Shown here: piece by piece, positions 47,184 to 60,807 of the stretch | How positions within the stretch are numbered: the stretch's first letter is position 1 | Layout: each line of letters starts with the position of its first letter | Source: Blasia pusilla | Taxonomy: Eukaryota; Marchantiophyta; Marchantiopsida; Blasiales | Assembly: GCA_050084515.1 (NCBI GenBank) | Contig: CM114273.1 | Span: 32,178,001-32,242,000 of the forward strand | Direction: 5' to 3' | DNA length: 64,000 nt | The notes under the pieces: generated by a model | The model's input: the letters and a program-made list of their open reading frames with translations, nothing else | The model's database searches: none | Told to the model about the DNA's origin: nothing | Position numbers and translations under genes: made by a program

Positions 47184-50100
47184 ATGTTGTTCAGGCAGTG
47201 TGGCTTACCTTCTTTCCAACGGGGGATCTCCTCTGCACGACGGTTGAGCGGGTGCCTCAACGTCAAATCTTTTGAGACTGATTGTCCGAGTGGTGGTCGT
47301 CCAAATTCATCTCACGATGGGTCTCATGATGGATTGGAAGTTGATACACCGGGGAGCCAAATTTGTGGTATTGGTTGCCAGGGACATGCGAGCAGAGTGC
47401 TTAGAGGGGCCGGAGCAGAGACGGAGTCACTGAAGTGGTGTGAGTTACGAGATGGCTGCAAAAGTCTGCTGAAACAGATCACTTCTGGCCAAATAGGTGT
47501 AGCAAATCGAGGACACTATGATGATTTCCGCTGGATTGCCTCGAGGGCTTCAAGCACGTTTGCTGCGCCGTCAGGGAAGGAAGGGAGTGCTGGGCCTCCT
47601 GAACGAGGGGGAGCAGACGCATATGCAATCACAGAGCTCGCTTTGGACTCGGTTGTGAAGATCTTCACAATGGCTAGCAGCCCTAACTACTTCTTGCCCT
47701 GGCAAAACAAACCCCAGCGCGAAATTACTGGTTCTGGTGAGCGTGAGGATCTTTGCATTCATTCACTGTGAATGCTGAATTTTGGACTCGGTTTTGTTTT
47801 AGTTTGACTGTAGTGATTGGTAAAATCTTCAGTTTACAACATTCTTTGAGTGCGGATCCTTGACGTGTATAGCCTGCGTTTTCTCGTTCCGTAGTTGTGA
47901 TGTATCTGAAAGTATGGTTTTGCATGGGGTTTATTTGTGGCAGGCTTTGTAATATCTGGACGTCGGATTTTGACGAATGCCCATGTTGTGGCGGATCAGA
48001 CTTACGTGGTTGTGCGCAAGCATGGGTCTCCTTGTAAGTACCGGGCTGAGGTCCAGGCAGTGGGGCACGAGTGCGACTTAGCGTTGTTGCTAGTTAAAGA
48101 GGAGGAGTTCTGGGTGGGCATGCGAACTCTTGAGTTGGGGGACATTCCTTACCTGCAGGAGGCCGTGGCTGTGGTGGGATATCCTCAAGGTAGGAAACGT
48201 CCAATTTCTCTCGGTATATGAAGGCTTATTGACTTACAATACTGCCTCACCTCCCCAGGTTGCCATAAGTCTGTGTTTTCGAACGAAATGATGATTCAAG
48301 CATGATCCCTCGGGATCAGAGCTAGTTATTTACTCTACGAAGATGAAAAGTTTGGGCAAGTTTCATGTCTCGCGGCAAATTTGGCTTTTAGGAACTGGGT
48401 TGTGAATAAGGCTGCTAGATACTAGCTTTTGTATTCTTGTGCTTTGTCTTGCGGTAGTCTTTGTTCCTTCCCCACAAGTTGGAATTTGGCTGAGCAGGTG
48501 GAGACAACATATCTGTGACTGGGGGTGTTGTTTCCCGGGTAGAGCCTACGCAGTATGTGCATGGTGCTGCACACTTGATGGCTATCCAAATTGATGCCGC
48601 TATCAATCCTGGTAACAGTGGGGGCCCGGCTCTTATGGAGGATAAAGTCATCGGTGTTGCTTTTCAGAATCTTGCTGGGGCTGAGAACATCGGGTATGTG
48701 GTTTTTATTAAATTGGTGGGTTGGAGGGTTTGAGTTTGTTGAGTCCTTTGTTTCAAGCTTGGCTTAATTGAAACTTGAGGTGTGTTAAGAATTGTGAGCA
48801 TTGCTGTGTCTCTTAAGTTCTGTTGCCTTGCCAAAGTCAGTTTCAAGGTGGCTAACTTCTCACCCTCTTTCAACATAATTCAGGTACATAATTCCAGTAC
48901 CAATTATAAGGCACTTTCTGGAGGATGTAGAGGAGAGGCAACGTTATGTGGGATTTTGTTCCTTGGGTCTCACGTGTCAGGCCACAGAAAATAGCCAACT
49001 ACGAGAGCACCTCAAGATGCCACCTGGCTTGACCGGTGTTTTAGTCAACAAAATTCAGCCACTCACTGATACTAATCAGTGGATACGGAAGGATGATGTA
49101 CTGCTGCAATTTGATGGAGTTCCGATTGCAAATGATGGCACCGGTAGGTGCTCGGACCCACTGCCTATTTTGTTCAGCACAAAATAAAGACTCGCTGATA
49201 AAGACACTACATGTTTGTCTTTATTACTTGTGGTGTACAACTGTTGATTATCAATGTTTCAGGACGCAGCTGATTATTAAGTCGCAGCCAATCATGTCAT
49301 TCGACTTCCATGTTAGTGCAGAATCCAAGCTGCAGCAGGATGTCAAGGCAGAGGGGGACTGTGAACTAATCAGGGATGCTTTCATTACTTACTATTGCAA
49401 GCTATCTGAGGATAGAGCTGTCTTTCTAATCCTGACAAGGCTGAAAATTTGCAGTGCATTTCCGTAACAGGGAGCGCATCTCGTTTGATCACTTAGTATC
49501 AATGAAAAAGGCTGGCGAGATTGCAAGGTTGACAATCCTACGAGACGGACAAACCACAGATGTCAAAGTTAGACTTGCTCCTGTACGCAACTGGTGACTT
49601 CTTTGTGTTTGTTGCTTTCATACAGCTTTTACTTGATTAGAGGTTTTTAAGCCATTCTTTATTTCATGAGTCTAATGTTTCTGAACTACTTTACTAAACT
49701 TTTGATTTACTATGTGCAGTTACGTCCTCTTGTGCCCATACATCAGTTTGACCGTCTCCCTAGCTATTACATATTTGCAGGGTTGGTATTCACTCCCCTA
49801 ACTCAGCCGTATCTGCATGAATACGGCGATGATTGGTACAACACCTCACCTCGCCGACTTTGTGATAGAGCACTAACGGCAACCCTCAACAAGCCTGGAG
49901 AGCAACTTGTCATACTTTCTCAGGTACTTTTTAGTAGTGGGACAGACCCTTGTGTCTGTGTTTAGATTCTATATTTGTGACGTAAACCTGCCATTTTTGT
50001 GACTTGGGGTAAGCCTACTGTAAGTTCTGTTATGTTGTATTTTACATTCCAGCATCACATCCTTTAAAGTCTTTACAGTATGTAGAATACTCTACAGATA

Positions 50101-50739
50101 TGTAGTTGTGTTGATAGTTCTTGTGTAAGTTCGGGGGAGTCAATCAGTCCCTAGTTGCAGTTGTTGTGATATAACTTTGTCTTTGAATGCAGGTGCTCAT
50201 GGATGAAATTAATGCAGGGTATGAACGGCTGGCGGAGCTCCAGGTCTGGTTCTGTGTTGCCCTGGATCTTAAGAGTCCGATTCTTATTTTGATGTTCTAA
50301 ATTCACCTCCTTCTAAGATGGTGTACAACTAATAGATGATAAAATGTCCCATTCTCTGCCAGATGTTTAGGTCTGTACAGTTTTTCCCCACATCACTGTT
50401 TGGTATCCCTGACTCAATGGGGGTTTGTATTTTTATCTTCAGGTTCAAAAAGTCAATGGAGTTGAGGTTCACAATTTGAGGCACCTCAAGGAGCTGGTGG
50501 AAGGATGCCAGTTGCCAAGTCTTCGATTTGATCTCGATGACGGTAGAGTGGTTGTTTTAGACTTCCAAAATGCGAAGGAAGCTTCCTTGAAAATTTTGCA
50601 GCGACATAGAATACCATCACATGTCTCAACTGATCTTGTTCAAGATTCCACAGATTTTCTTCCAGAGTGGGAAACACCTCAAAGAACTATCTGTCCAGAA
50701 GAACCTTTGAAGGAGTATCCTGTTACTGCTCCACTGTGA
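47184..50739 (+). CDS. DEG10: DEG10-type mitochondrial serine protease
   Basis: Coding exons: 47184-47736, 47944-48189, 48498-48693, 48884-49143, 49455-49582, 49720-49923, 50193-50243, 50443-50739; all GT-AG, phases agree, 644 aa. DEG/HtrA proteases degrade damaged proteins; the closest match is the mitochondrial DEG10 class, not nuclear DEG9 ([47 protein letters not shown]). The catalytic triad is His198 (NAH), Asp229 (CDLALL) and Ser307 (GNSGGP), all present. A first PDZ covers about 350-440 and a second PDZ-like region about 450-600. The N-terminus [20 protein letters not shown] is basic and amphipathic without acidic residues, as in a mitochondrial presequence. An in-frame GTG at 47139 is not used. 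About 130 residues between presequence and protease are poorly conserved. Confidence 0.94.
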
Positions 50740-52422
50740 ATGAGTGTTTCCCCATTGGAATGGGGTTTTCTATCAAAGTCTTGGGAATATGGGGTGTAGC
50801 TAATGTCCTTATCCCCTTTCTATAGGTTATTTCACCTTCTTGTAGTAAGGTGATGATTGGTAGAGTAAGCAGTTGCAAAAGTCATGTTGTGAGCATTTCA
50901 ACCTCACTGCTTACCTCCATGTAGGAAGTATATGATTAGTAAGTCCCCGTGACCAAAGAAAGTCCTTCCAATATGAAATTGGTGCTGACTTACATTCATG
51001 AAAGGTTGGGTTCTCATCTTTAACCAGTTGATCACCGAGAAGACATGGATTAAGCATGAGAACAGGCTAAGTATGAGGAAGAACCAACTTCTGTGACCTT
51101 ACAACTCCCCGCCCAAGGATTTGTCAATACACTAGGAACTGTCCGCTAAGGAAGAAGGTGAGAATTTTTAAGCCTCTTGATCGACAGATTAACTGGTATC
51201 CCACCATTTACTATCGTAGATAAGATAGTAGAACGCCGATACCAACAGCGGAACTTTCTTTCATGGCGTCCCTTGTAGTAGTTATTTCATGGGAACGTGT
51301 CACAAGACACTTTTGACGCATATATCTATTGAACACCTATGAAATACCGGGTGGAAGAGATGGACATGAGAAATGCCTATTCAAGAATCGATTCATTTAT
51401 TTAGTTTTCCATTCTTCTTTGTGAATCCATTTGGAGGGATTCTACTGACATCTGACCATCTCAGCATAGGATCGTTCAAGATATGAGATATTGAGAGTTA
51501 TTTAAACACTAAAATGAGTAACACTTAGTTAACACTTTCATAGCTTTAGAATATCGGCCCGGGGGACTTTATAAACCCTAAACGATCTCTCCCATGACAT
51601 GCACTAAAGAAAAGCCTAGTAAGTGCTAAAGGAGGTCATTCACCTAATTGGGCCACTCAATTCCCCCGGGAAGAAGTTCGGAAGGAAAGAAATTCGCACG
51701 AATGGGCCCTGTTTATTATTATTCAAAATAAATAACTTAATAACGTCATCATAAAGAGGACAAAATTATTTTTCAGTATGTTTGAAACACCGTTCGTATA
51801 ATGAAAACACCGCATCTATTTAAATTCTCATTTCTTTCACTTGTCTCCAAACTAATCCGAGTTTGAGTGGCCCTCATAGACAAACATAGTAGAGTCTCCC
51901 ATTCAAGTGAAGATTTCCTACCATAATCATTTGGGAGCTCTCGTCTCCGCTTGGATTTTCTTTCTTCTCCCTGCGGAAATAATAGTCCTTGCAGATTCCG
52001 AACTCATAACAGTGGAGTGTATGGCTGACTATAATTGGAATGTGCTAAAGGTGATTAAAATGTGTAATCCAATCTCAAGAATCAAAATGGTTACTCAAAT
52101 CGAAGCTTCCGTTTCTTTGCCAAAAGCGGCGACGCTACTGAAATCATTTGAAGAGAAAGCAGAACATGAATTGGGGACGACGAGAGGTCGAGGAATGAGG
52201 GAATTTTGGCTGGACAAACGGGCGCCAATTCAAAGTTGGGCAATTGGGCCTTACGGTCTCAATGCCATCGATTGTAATCCAATCTGAGAGGTCATTGGAA
52301 AATCTGTGCTGGATAATCAGAGATCAGCCATCGCGAGGAAGAAGTGAAGGTTGAGTTGCGCGATATGAAGCGGCGTACTTTTGAACTCAACCAAGAAGCC
52401 TTATGTTGTTATTAGGGCAGTG
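50740..52422. other. 3' flank of DEG10, no further gene
   Basis: The first part should hold the 3' untranslated region. A 126-codon plus-strand frame at 51907-52287 starts with GTG, has a hydrophobic N-terminal stretch and no known domain; I leave it uncalled. Confidence 0.4.
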
Positions 52423-52478
52423 TTGGCTTATGTTGAAGCCTTCCTTTCACATCAAGGGAAGGCTTCAACATGAGCCAA
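52423..52478. repeat. 22-bp hairpin, possible small-RNA precursor
   Basis: Arms 52423-52444 and 52457-52478 are complementary over 22 bp, with a single U-G wobble in the RNA (TTGGCTTATGTTGAAGCC against its partner), and a 12-base loop. A near-perfect stem of this length is unusual. The loop is short for a plant miRNA, so an inverted-repeat remnant is also possible. A partial further copy (AGCCTTATGTTG) lies just upstream at 52398. Confidence 0.6.
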
Positions 52479-53990
52479 GGTTACTATAAGTAGACTATTC
52501 TATTGCAACTATCTATCATCCACATGAACATAGCATAATGCCTTCAATTCAACTTGTTGAAACAGATGGATTTTTTTTTGAAAATCTCATCCCTAAACGC
52601 TTTGGCCTTGCAGATTTGAGGTTTTGGTTATGCTTTGGTTTGTTGTCCGCTCGGCTTCATTGAAAAAATTCAACTTCTTTCTTCATGCCACAAAGTTACT
52701 CCACTCATTGTGCTTTTTCCTTGTTCCTAGAAAAGTTACTTGTTTATCAACCACAAATTTATTACACCATCCAAACAAACACATACAGCTGCAAACAAAA
52801 TGTATGATGAAAAAAAATTACCCCCACGTCAATAAAGTCAAGGCCTACTTATTTTCACTAGTGCTTCACTTCTTATAAAAGGAGAAGGTTGCAAAAGTCT
52901 ACTTATACTAACTATGTTTCTTTAATAGTATTGACGATCTAAACAATTTTGGTCGGACGTTTCTAAAGAACTGCAATGTGTGAAACCTCTAGATACACAT
53001 GGCAATTGTTTGAGTTCAATAATTTCCATTAATTCAATAATACATCAGCCAAATAGTAGTAAGTTTCACCTTAATTAATAAGATGCGTGATCCAACTCCC
53101 CACATTCTCTTTCTTTCATATTGTCATACTCCAAATAGGAAGTTATAATTATGGGTTCCATCATTTATAACCACCTTTTTTCCCTCCATGAAATGAATAG
53201 TTTTACAAATTATGAGGAATGAGGTATTTGAAGTTCAATGATACACCCTATATGGATGAAATTACAAAATTTTCCAATTATAGGTCATGAGATCTTGGTT
53301 CCTAAATTTTATTTTTCTAAAAAAAAAATCATCATAGGTTTTCTCTTTGGAAAAAGTTTAATCCCATTTAGAAAATATTTTCTATATATTAAAATTTCTT
53401 TAAAAAGTAATAATATCCATGAAAATTTCTAAATACTACATTCAGTTTTGAAATGAGGAAAATTATTTTTTTTTATTAAAGAATACATTATTGGCTTGAA
53501 AGCTATGGAAACCCATGTCCAACCAATCCAAGAACAACAAAACTACCTTTGAAACATATAGAACTCCCTAGTAAGAGTTTGCCATTCCTAGCCAACCATT
53601 TCTCGTTCCTTTGGAAAGTGAAACCGACCAACCATCCATATTGTTGGTGTTGACAAGTTCCGTAAGGTCCGTTTTCGTTCACGTTGAAAAGTTTACCCTG
53701 CCAACCATATGTAGGTGATGAAATCAAAACGATTGGCGCAACTCCAACAAATTTTGGTGGTGTCGAAATATCGAGATGACATGCTCCTATTATCCTGAGC
53801 TAGAAATACTCGATTTTACCAGGTTATAGACCCACTACAATATTCGAGCCTCCAGAGTAAGGTGGAGCAGGGGAAGATGAGCAAGATCCTAAAAGAGTTG
53901 GCCAATGAATCATCCAAGAGACCATGGGAGGAGTTTTGCCACCATGAGCCAAAAGGTTTGACAGAGGGATAAGAGGGGATGGACATTTTA
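52479..53990. other. AT-rich intergenic DNA
   Basis: AT-rich with homopolymer runs. No gene or repeat boundary recognised. Confidence 0.4.
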
Positions 53991-56500
53991 AGCTTTTGCA
54001 GTTGAGCACACAACCCAAAAGGAGGCCGTGCCTGGCCCGGCACCGAAAGACGGTTTGTTTTGTTTTGATTTGTGAGCTGGAACCATCACCGCCACGAATC
54101 AGGGCATGGAGGTTTCGAGTTTCGATAAGCACTCAGAGGGTGGGGGTCGTGATTCGTAGAGAGATTGCGGAGCCGCTCCAGCTTTTGTGGAATCGAAGCT
54201 ATAGTAAAATTCCGTGCCCCTAGGAGCTTTTGACAATCGTTTCTGCCATGCAATTGCGGCCAGTCGATGGTCACTCACTCACTGTGCGCTCAGGGACGGG
54301 AGGATGCAGCTCTCGGAAAAGAGCCACCATTGGAATGCGTGCGAAGTTGGTGCATGGAGGTGGCTCGGCTCTGCTCTGTTTTGAGAGTAGGAAGATGGCT
54401 GGTCCTGCGGGCTTTTTCAGTTTCTCACCATTACGTTTTCATGCACACTGTTTCAGTTTCGCCTCTTTTCTAGTTCTGTGTAACAGGCTCCTTCAATTCC
54501 TTCACGTGGGGTTTTGGCTTCTTCCGTCGCTCGAGGGGCTCGTTGACCCCGTCCATGCGGATGTTTGCGGACGAAAGTGCTGGAGAACGTCGAGCGGATC
54601 CCGCGGTGGCTCATGAACGCGGGGTGACGGAGATCTTGGAGCTGATCGCATCCTCGCAGCCATGTTCACGGACGAGATCCTTGCTCAAAGTCAAAACGCC
54701 GGCTCGCCTGCTCCGGTAGATGTCGGGAGAAAATGAGGTCGCGGATAGTTTCTGTTTCCTCATCGCAGATTCGGGGAAATGAATGCGTGTGTGCGTGTTC
54801 GAGTGCGGATCTCCACTGATTAGCGTTTGGTCTCGTTTCCTCTGATTCAGGAATTGTGAAAAGAGTGGAGGGGTTTCGTTTTCTTTGATGAAGCAGAACT
54901 ATGAGAAGAAGGTGGTCGGAGAGGTTTGGATGAAAGCCCTTGAATGCATTGAAGGTTAGTAGAAGAAGAACCGAGGTATCGGAAATGATGGGATTTCGAT
55001 GAACCGAAGTGATTCGCACTGCTTCTGTTGTAAGTTCGGCTAATTCGTGGGAGAGCATGTCAAGTTGGAGGTTTTAACAAATTTTCACACAATCGCTCGA
55101 CTCAACAGCGAATCGGAGGCTGCGCAATGGTGTTGCAAATGTAGGCAAACCGTTGAAAGAAGGTGCATTCTGGTCCCATCATGCGAAATTTCCAAAAGTT
55201 TCTTGGGTCATCCCTCCAAAGAACCTTCGAGCGCGATTACACTCATATCAATGCGCTCCAAATGATGATACAATCTGGGAATACGGGGTTTTGCACCTTT
55301 CGCTGTTAAGGCCTTGGCATCGATTAAAGAAAGATTAAAGAAAGATTAAATAACGATGGTGCAAGTATTTCATTTGTGCAAGAGATACTTGCACCACTCT
55401 TCCACCTAAGAAATGCATCCGATGAACATCATTCTGCTTCAAACCGCGAAAACAAGTCTGTTCGGTGGCTTTATCGTTGTGAGCTGATGTTCTCTGATCC
55501 TTTTCGGCTTTCTCGACGACTTTTCCTATTCAAAAGAATCTCCTTTCGTCAGGAACGCTTCCCTTTTCTGAGGATTAAGAACAAGACTTGTTTCTCGAGT
55601 CGCTGTAAAAAGCATTATTTGATTCCGAACATGTGGCATCAAAAGCACCGAAGTCATAGACGAACGAAAGAAGATCGGATTCTTTGACATGGGTGGGGGA
55701 GGATTCAGGATGGAACAAATGCTCGTGAATCATGGACACCTTTGTGCATCATCAAGTTCATCTGATCTCCGGATGTAATTTTGGGTGCGGAATGGGTCCA
55801 TCCTCTCGTGAGGAATCAGAAGATGTTTGGAAGAAGTAAGAAGTTCGCACGTCGGGAAGGAAATGAAGGCCCCGAGTCTCCACACCATGGGAGTAGAATC
55901 CAAGAAAAAGTGGCCCTGATCCCGAGTGACCAATAAAAGTAGAATCACATGCGCATTGGATCCTATACCATGCCCCTACGAATTTCGCTGGACATTTCCG
56001 GGATCGCAAGCCCGGCAACTCGCGCAGCCTCTGAATCGTCGCCAGCTTAGTCACGTTCCGATTCCGCGAGTCAGTGAAAACTCGATGAATCGCAACTGTC
56101 ACATTCCGAGAAGTGTAGGGCAAAGTTGAAGACTGTGTGTGACCACGGACCACCTCCAAGAATTCGAGCAGATCTTCCTTCAAACTTCCGGATGACTCGG
56201 ATTCCTAACCGGTCCTCCTCTCCCGGGAACAGTAGTCAACACTACTTCTCAACAAATTAGCGATGGGCGAGTCACGATTTCAACGAATACATCGTCCGAT
56301 GCTTCACCTTTTGAAAGAGATTTCCGAACTTCCTGCCATCCCTCTCTCTCTCTCTCCTTCTGTAGGACCCTAAACCCCCGTCTCCACAATTGGAGGCTCG
56401 GAATCTAAATGTGCAAGTTCGGAACTTTGATTCCGACAGGTTTTAACGGGTCTCTGAATCTACCCGCTCGAAATCCTCGTTTTCCCGGTCCTATGACGAT
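53991..56500. other. CpG-rich island, no confident gene
   Basis: GC- and CpG-rich between AT-rich flanks, like the leader of the gene at 24470-26715, so a promoter or non-coding transcript is possible. A 128-codon plus frame (54230-54616) and a 54-codon plus frame (54555-54719, ILELIASSQPCSRTRSLL followed by a GGTAGAT that could be a donor) are the best coding candidates, but neither has a recognised domain. Confidence 0.3.
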
Positions 56501-58368
56501 CAAGGTTCATGTGCCATACTATTAAGGGAGTTAGCTTATGTCGAGTACCCAATGAGTGACACTTTGTGGAATTTGCCTTTGAAAAGTCGATGAGTCTTGT
56601 TAAACATTACATTAAATGATTTTTTTTAAAAATACATTAATTATAGATTATAGAAATTAAATATTAAAATTTCTAAAGTCTTCCTCGTGTTCATTATTAA
56701 TTTTCATTTGAAGATATTAACTTATTCTTAAGAAGGTTCATGCAAAAAAATTGTTAAAAAATCCATTTTCAAGCTTAGTTTAGAGGGAAAATTATTTCAT
56801 AGTATGGTTAAAAAATGGAAAAGGATCATACGGAACCGCCAAGACAAGAAATAATTTTCCAAATTTTTTTATTTCAGCATTATATTTAATTTTCAAGCTC
56901 TATTGGGAGAAAAATTTCATCTCTATTTTGGGAAAAATGATTGATTTTCTTTTATCAATTGAAAGATGGGTATTGGAAAAGGTATGACTTCTTTTTCCCC
57001 AGTTAATAAAATCAAAGGTATGAAATATTTAAAAAAATACATATTTGATGTATTAGTAAGGAAACATATCTTTATTTTTTTTTCATTTTTAAATGTTACA
57101 CTCCGTGAATTCATTTTCTGTCCAATAACTTCCGATGATTATTTTCCACGTATGAGTCTTTTAATTTCCAATAATCTTATCCAGTGCATATTAGGGTTGT
57201 GTACAAAGAAATATTATATCATTACAAGAAGTGAAGGAATCAAGAAATGAAAAACTAAAATAGTAACAAAATCAAACCAAAAACCAATTCAGAGAATTAA
57301 ATGATTAATAGTTTGAAAAAAATATGACAAGAACATCAATGATTGGTCGACGAGATGAATGACCCCCAACCACTTCGACTCAACGTAAAACTCCTCAAGC
57401 AAATATATAATCTTGAATCTTGTATAGGGGTTTATATATAGAACCTTAAGAAGTACGTTAATAACTATGGAAATACTAAATTAGGTTGTTCAACATCAAC
57501 CCTATGAAGTACATTAAAAAATATAACTTAAGAAATCATTCAATAGGATTTGCAGTCTAGATTCTAAACCCTAAGTTTGAGATCATTAAAAGCAAAGAGA
57601 AGATTGGTGGTAATTAAATGTGTAGGGATGGAAGAAGATTATTTTGGTATTAATTGAAGTTGATAAGTATAAACCAAGACTAGTAGTAAAGTGGAATGCT
57701 CCTTTACACTCAAAGGCTGATTTTCGTCCAGCCTGAGGAAACCTTTGCACACCTCCGTTACCTTTTGGGAGGCCTACGCCCCAAGGCATTGATTTCAATG
57801 AAATATGTCCATTAGTAATCTCTTATGGTAAAGATAATCTCTAGTGGCAATTTTTTTGATATGCTTGACTAAGCTAGAATAGCTACATGTTATAATAGAT
57901 TTTCCAAGTGTAATTTCAATCATACGAATAGGAAGATTTTAAAGCACAAACTAGAAACAAACTTAAGTGAAAATGATCTAAATTATTCATCACTTTATTT
58001 GAGAAAATAAAATTCAGGTTCATGCAATCATAAATCCCTTGAATTTTTTTGAAAATTCAGAAAAATTCATATTTGTTATTCCTAAACTCATGAAATGCTT
58101 GCAAACTAACGGTAGAATGTTCTTTATTTGTGATCGAAAAGGACCAATTTATTATGAATGTAAAGAACTAGTAATTGAAGGTTTAGCATATCCTTAATAT
58201 TTGGGATTAAAAAAAAATCTTGAAAAAAGAAGAAGTGGCACACTGAGCATATATGGTGTCTTGGATGATGCCTCCTACTACTCGATGGTGCAAGAAGTGT
58301 TAGCTCTAGCACTCTTATGGCATTGCAGAAATTTGAAGTGATGGGCATTTGTGTGGCTAGAAGGGTGG
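56501..58368. other. AT-rich intergenic DNA
   Basis: Very AT-rich, no gene seen. It leads into the MITE cluster. Confidence 0.4.
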
Positions 58369-58376
58369 GACACAAG

Positions 58377-58685
58377 CAAGGTTGCATGTGGAGAAAGTCT
58401 ATGCCCGCAGATATGTCCATGTCCTTGGACTTACGTCCGTCCTATGGATGGACTTATCCATATGGGCCCCACCTCCCCATTCTTTCTCATTCATTCCATA
58501 TGCCTTCGTATTTCATATTCTCCCATTTCTTCCTCCTTCCACCTCCACTCCCTCCCTCCTTATTTCCCCACTTGCCCTTGCCATGCCTTCCATCATGAAT
58601 TATAAGCGTGGGTCCCACATTTTGCAATCCATATCCATGGATATACCCTCACTTGTCCGTCAATGTCCCTTTTAATACAAATTCG
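58377..58685 (+). mobile_element. hAT-type MITE, copy 2
   Basis: A 309-bp element. The left end CAAGGTTGCATGTGG is well kept; the right end (reverse complement CGAATTTGTATTAAAAGG) is worn. The flanking 8-mers GACACAAG (58369-58376) and CACACAAG (58686-58693) match at seven of eight bases. The interior matches copy 1 closely (CCATATGGGCCCCACCTC, CTTGCCATGCCTTCCATC). Frames across it are in all three phases and are not genes. Confidence 0.75.
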
Positions 58686-60100
58686 CACACAAGTGTTGAT
58701 ATTGGTAGCGACACTTGAAACCTTCATGTGCCTTTTTGGTGCCCAAAAACTCTTTCTAATGCCCGACTATTTGTGTAAATTTTTTATCCAAAATTTTCTT
58801 GTAAAAAATTTGTTAGGCAAGAAAAATCCATATTACAAAGCAGGTTAATCGCAAGTGCATTCATATAGTTACAACCTATTTGAAAAATACTGAAAATAAA
58901 AAAATTGCACCTATTTTTTGAGTCCAAAAATTTGGTGTCTTTATCCAGAAATTTTCCAAAGTAATTTTAAGATCTATAAAAAAATTCTAAACTTTGCAAC
59001 TATTTTGTGAGTTCATGAATGTTTAAAATAGTGTAAATTACTTAGATACATTCATTTCTACATAATCAAAAGATATCAACGGAGCCCCATACTCAATTAT
59101 GTTTAGTTAATTTTAAAAAATTACTAGACACCAAAATTCAGTATTTTTTTTGGAATTTTTTTGGCAAAATGGAGTTTTTTGATTTATCTGTAGGAAAAAA
59201 GAAGGTGCTATTAATTATCTGATGGCCAACAGAAAATTTGATAGTGGTAGAATAGTGTGGTAGACCTAAACTCTTGCTCAATCAATTTAAGAAAAAATAA
59301 GTTACCCCTTCCACATATGTGATATTAACATTGCATCCGACGGGCACCTTCACATCTAGATTTCAAAATTTTCTCTTGAGGGTTGTAATTGAGGAATTTT
59401 TTTTTCTATTTTTTAGTGAAGGCTTGGAATTTTTTTTTATCCATATTTTTGACCCGGGAGCGTAGTCAAGGCACACACATGAAAGACACAGAAGGTGTAT
59501 TATCTCTCGAACATTGGACCATCCATGACCTAGGTAGGGGGATGCCACTTCTCTATGGTTGACACCGCCTCCCATTGTCCAAGGGGAGAGTTGAACCCAA
59601 TACCTCTTTAAGAGTACCTTATGTCATTTTAGCTAACCTCTTGGTTATCTACTGCTTGATGAGAGAAAACACCCTGGATAGACTTTTCAAGCTTTGAGAT
59701 TTTCTATACTCAAACTTATATAAAAGTTTTCCACTTATAACTTTTATCCTTTTGCAAGTTAACCCATCTTTTGTAAATTTCTCATATGAATTATTAAGAA
59801 AATCACTCAATTTCAAAATAGTGGGAAACTCAAAATGGACATGCAACGCATTTGTAAATTTTTTTTAAGTTTTAGCTGTGATGGCACTGATGGAATGCTT
59901 GAGCAAAGTCCACAATAATTGAATGAAGAGATTTGTTATTTTCATGACCAAAAAAGTCATTTTAGGAGTGAGAATATTCATCAACAATATCTTCTTATGT
60001 ATTTTTAAGAATCTAGAGAGATATACGGATTGATTATGATAATATCATGCTACTCTTATATTAGATGTGTATGATATGTTGATGACAAGAAGAATGTTAC
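58686..60100. other. AT-rich intergenic DNA
   Basis: No gene or clear repeat boundary seen between the two MITE copies. Confidence 0.4.
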
Positions 60101-60108
60101 ATATGTCG

Positions 60109-60447
60109 CAAGATTGCATGTGGAAAAAGTCCGTGTCCGTGTATAGATCTTCGTCCGTGAACTTTCGTATATGTCCTATGGAAGGATTTGTCCATGTGGG
60201 CCACACCTTCCCTTTCTTTCTCATTTCCTCCACTTGCCTACGTGTTCCATACTTTTCCATTTCTTCCTCTCTCCAACCCCACTTCCTCCCCCTCGTTGCC
60301 CCACTAGGCCACTCGCACTTGTCTTACCTTCCATCATGAAGTATAAGCATAGGCCCTACCTCTTGCAATTCAAGTCCATGGACATATCCCGACTTGTCTG
60401 TCCATTTTCGTCCTAGGAATGGACTTGTCCATTTTTGTGCAACCATA
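60109..60447 (+). mobile_element. hAT-type MITE, copy 3
   Basis: A 339-bp element with ends CAAGATTGCATGTGG and TTTTTGTGCAACCATA. It is flanked by a perfect 8-bp duplication ATATGTCG (60101-60108 and 60448-60455), which defines the insertion and points to the hAT superfamily. The interior is the same as in the other copies (GTCCTATGGAAGGA, pyrimidine tract, CCTTCCATCATGAAGTATAA, GTCCATGGACATATCC). Confidence 0.88.
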
Positions 60448-60807
60448 ATATGTCGATCGATTTTAAAGAAAGAACGAAAATTTGAGTTTGCTATGAAGAA
60501 TTGACTTGTAAATGAAGAATTCTAGGAAAATATCTTCTTATATCATAAGCAAGGCAAACCAACTTGATGTGTGAAAGAAATGCATAGAGAGGGTTCTTGA
60601 AAAATTTAGCGTGGTTGATGTAAAAATACAAGCATTTGAATAACTGCATCTAAAGAAGAATCTAAATTATTATTCCATAACCCCTTCTTGATTTTCAAGA
60701 ACTCTCTTTTGACACATGGGTCTCTTAGCCAATGGGATAGTTTGAAATTGATTTAAGATGTGAAATCATTTCTATTAACATTTAAAATCCTTACATTGTA
60801 TGGGCAT

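Noticed and set aside
51907-52287. 126-codon frame with a hydrophobic N-terminus
   Set aside because: It starts with GTG, has no recognised domain and no neighbouring exon; probably chance.
52886-52905. AAGGTTGCAAAAGTCTA, similar to the MITE left end
   Set aside because: The interior of the family does not follow; at most a tiny relic, not supportable.
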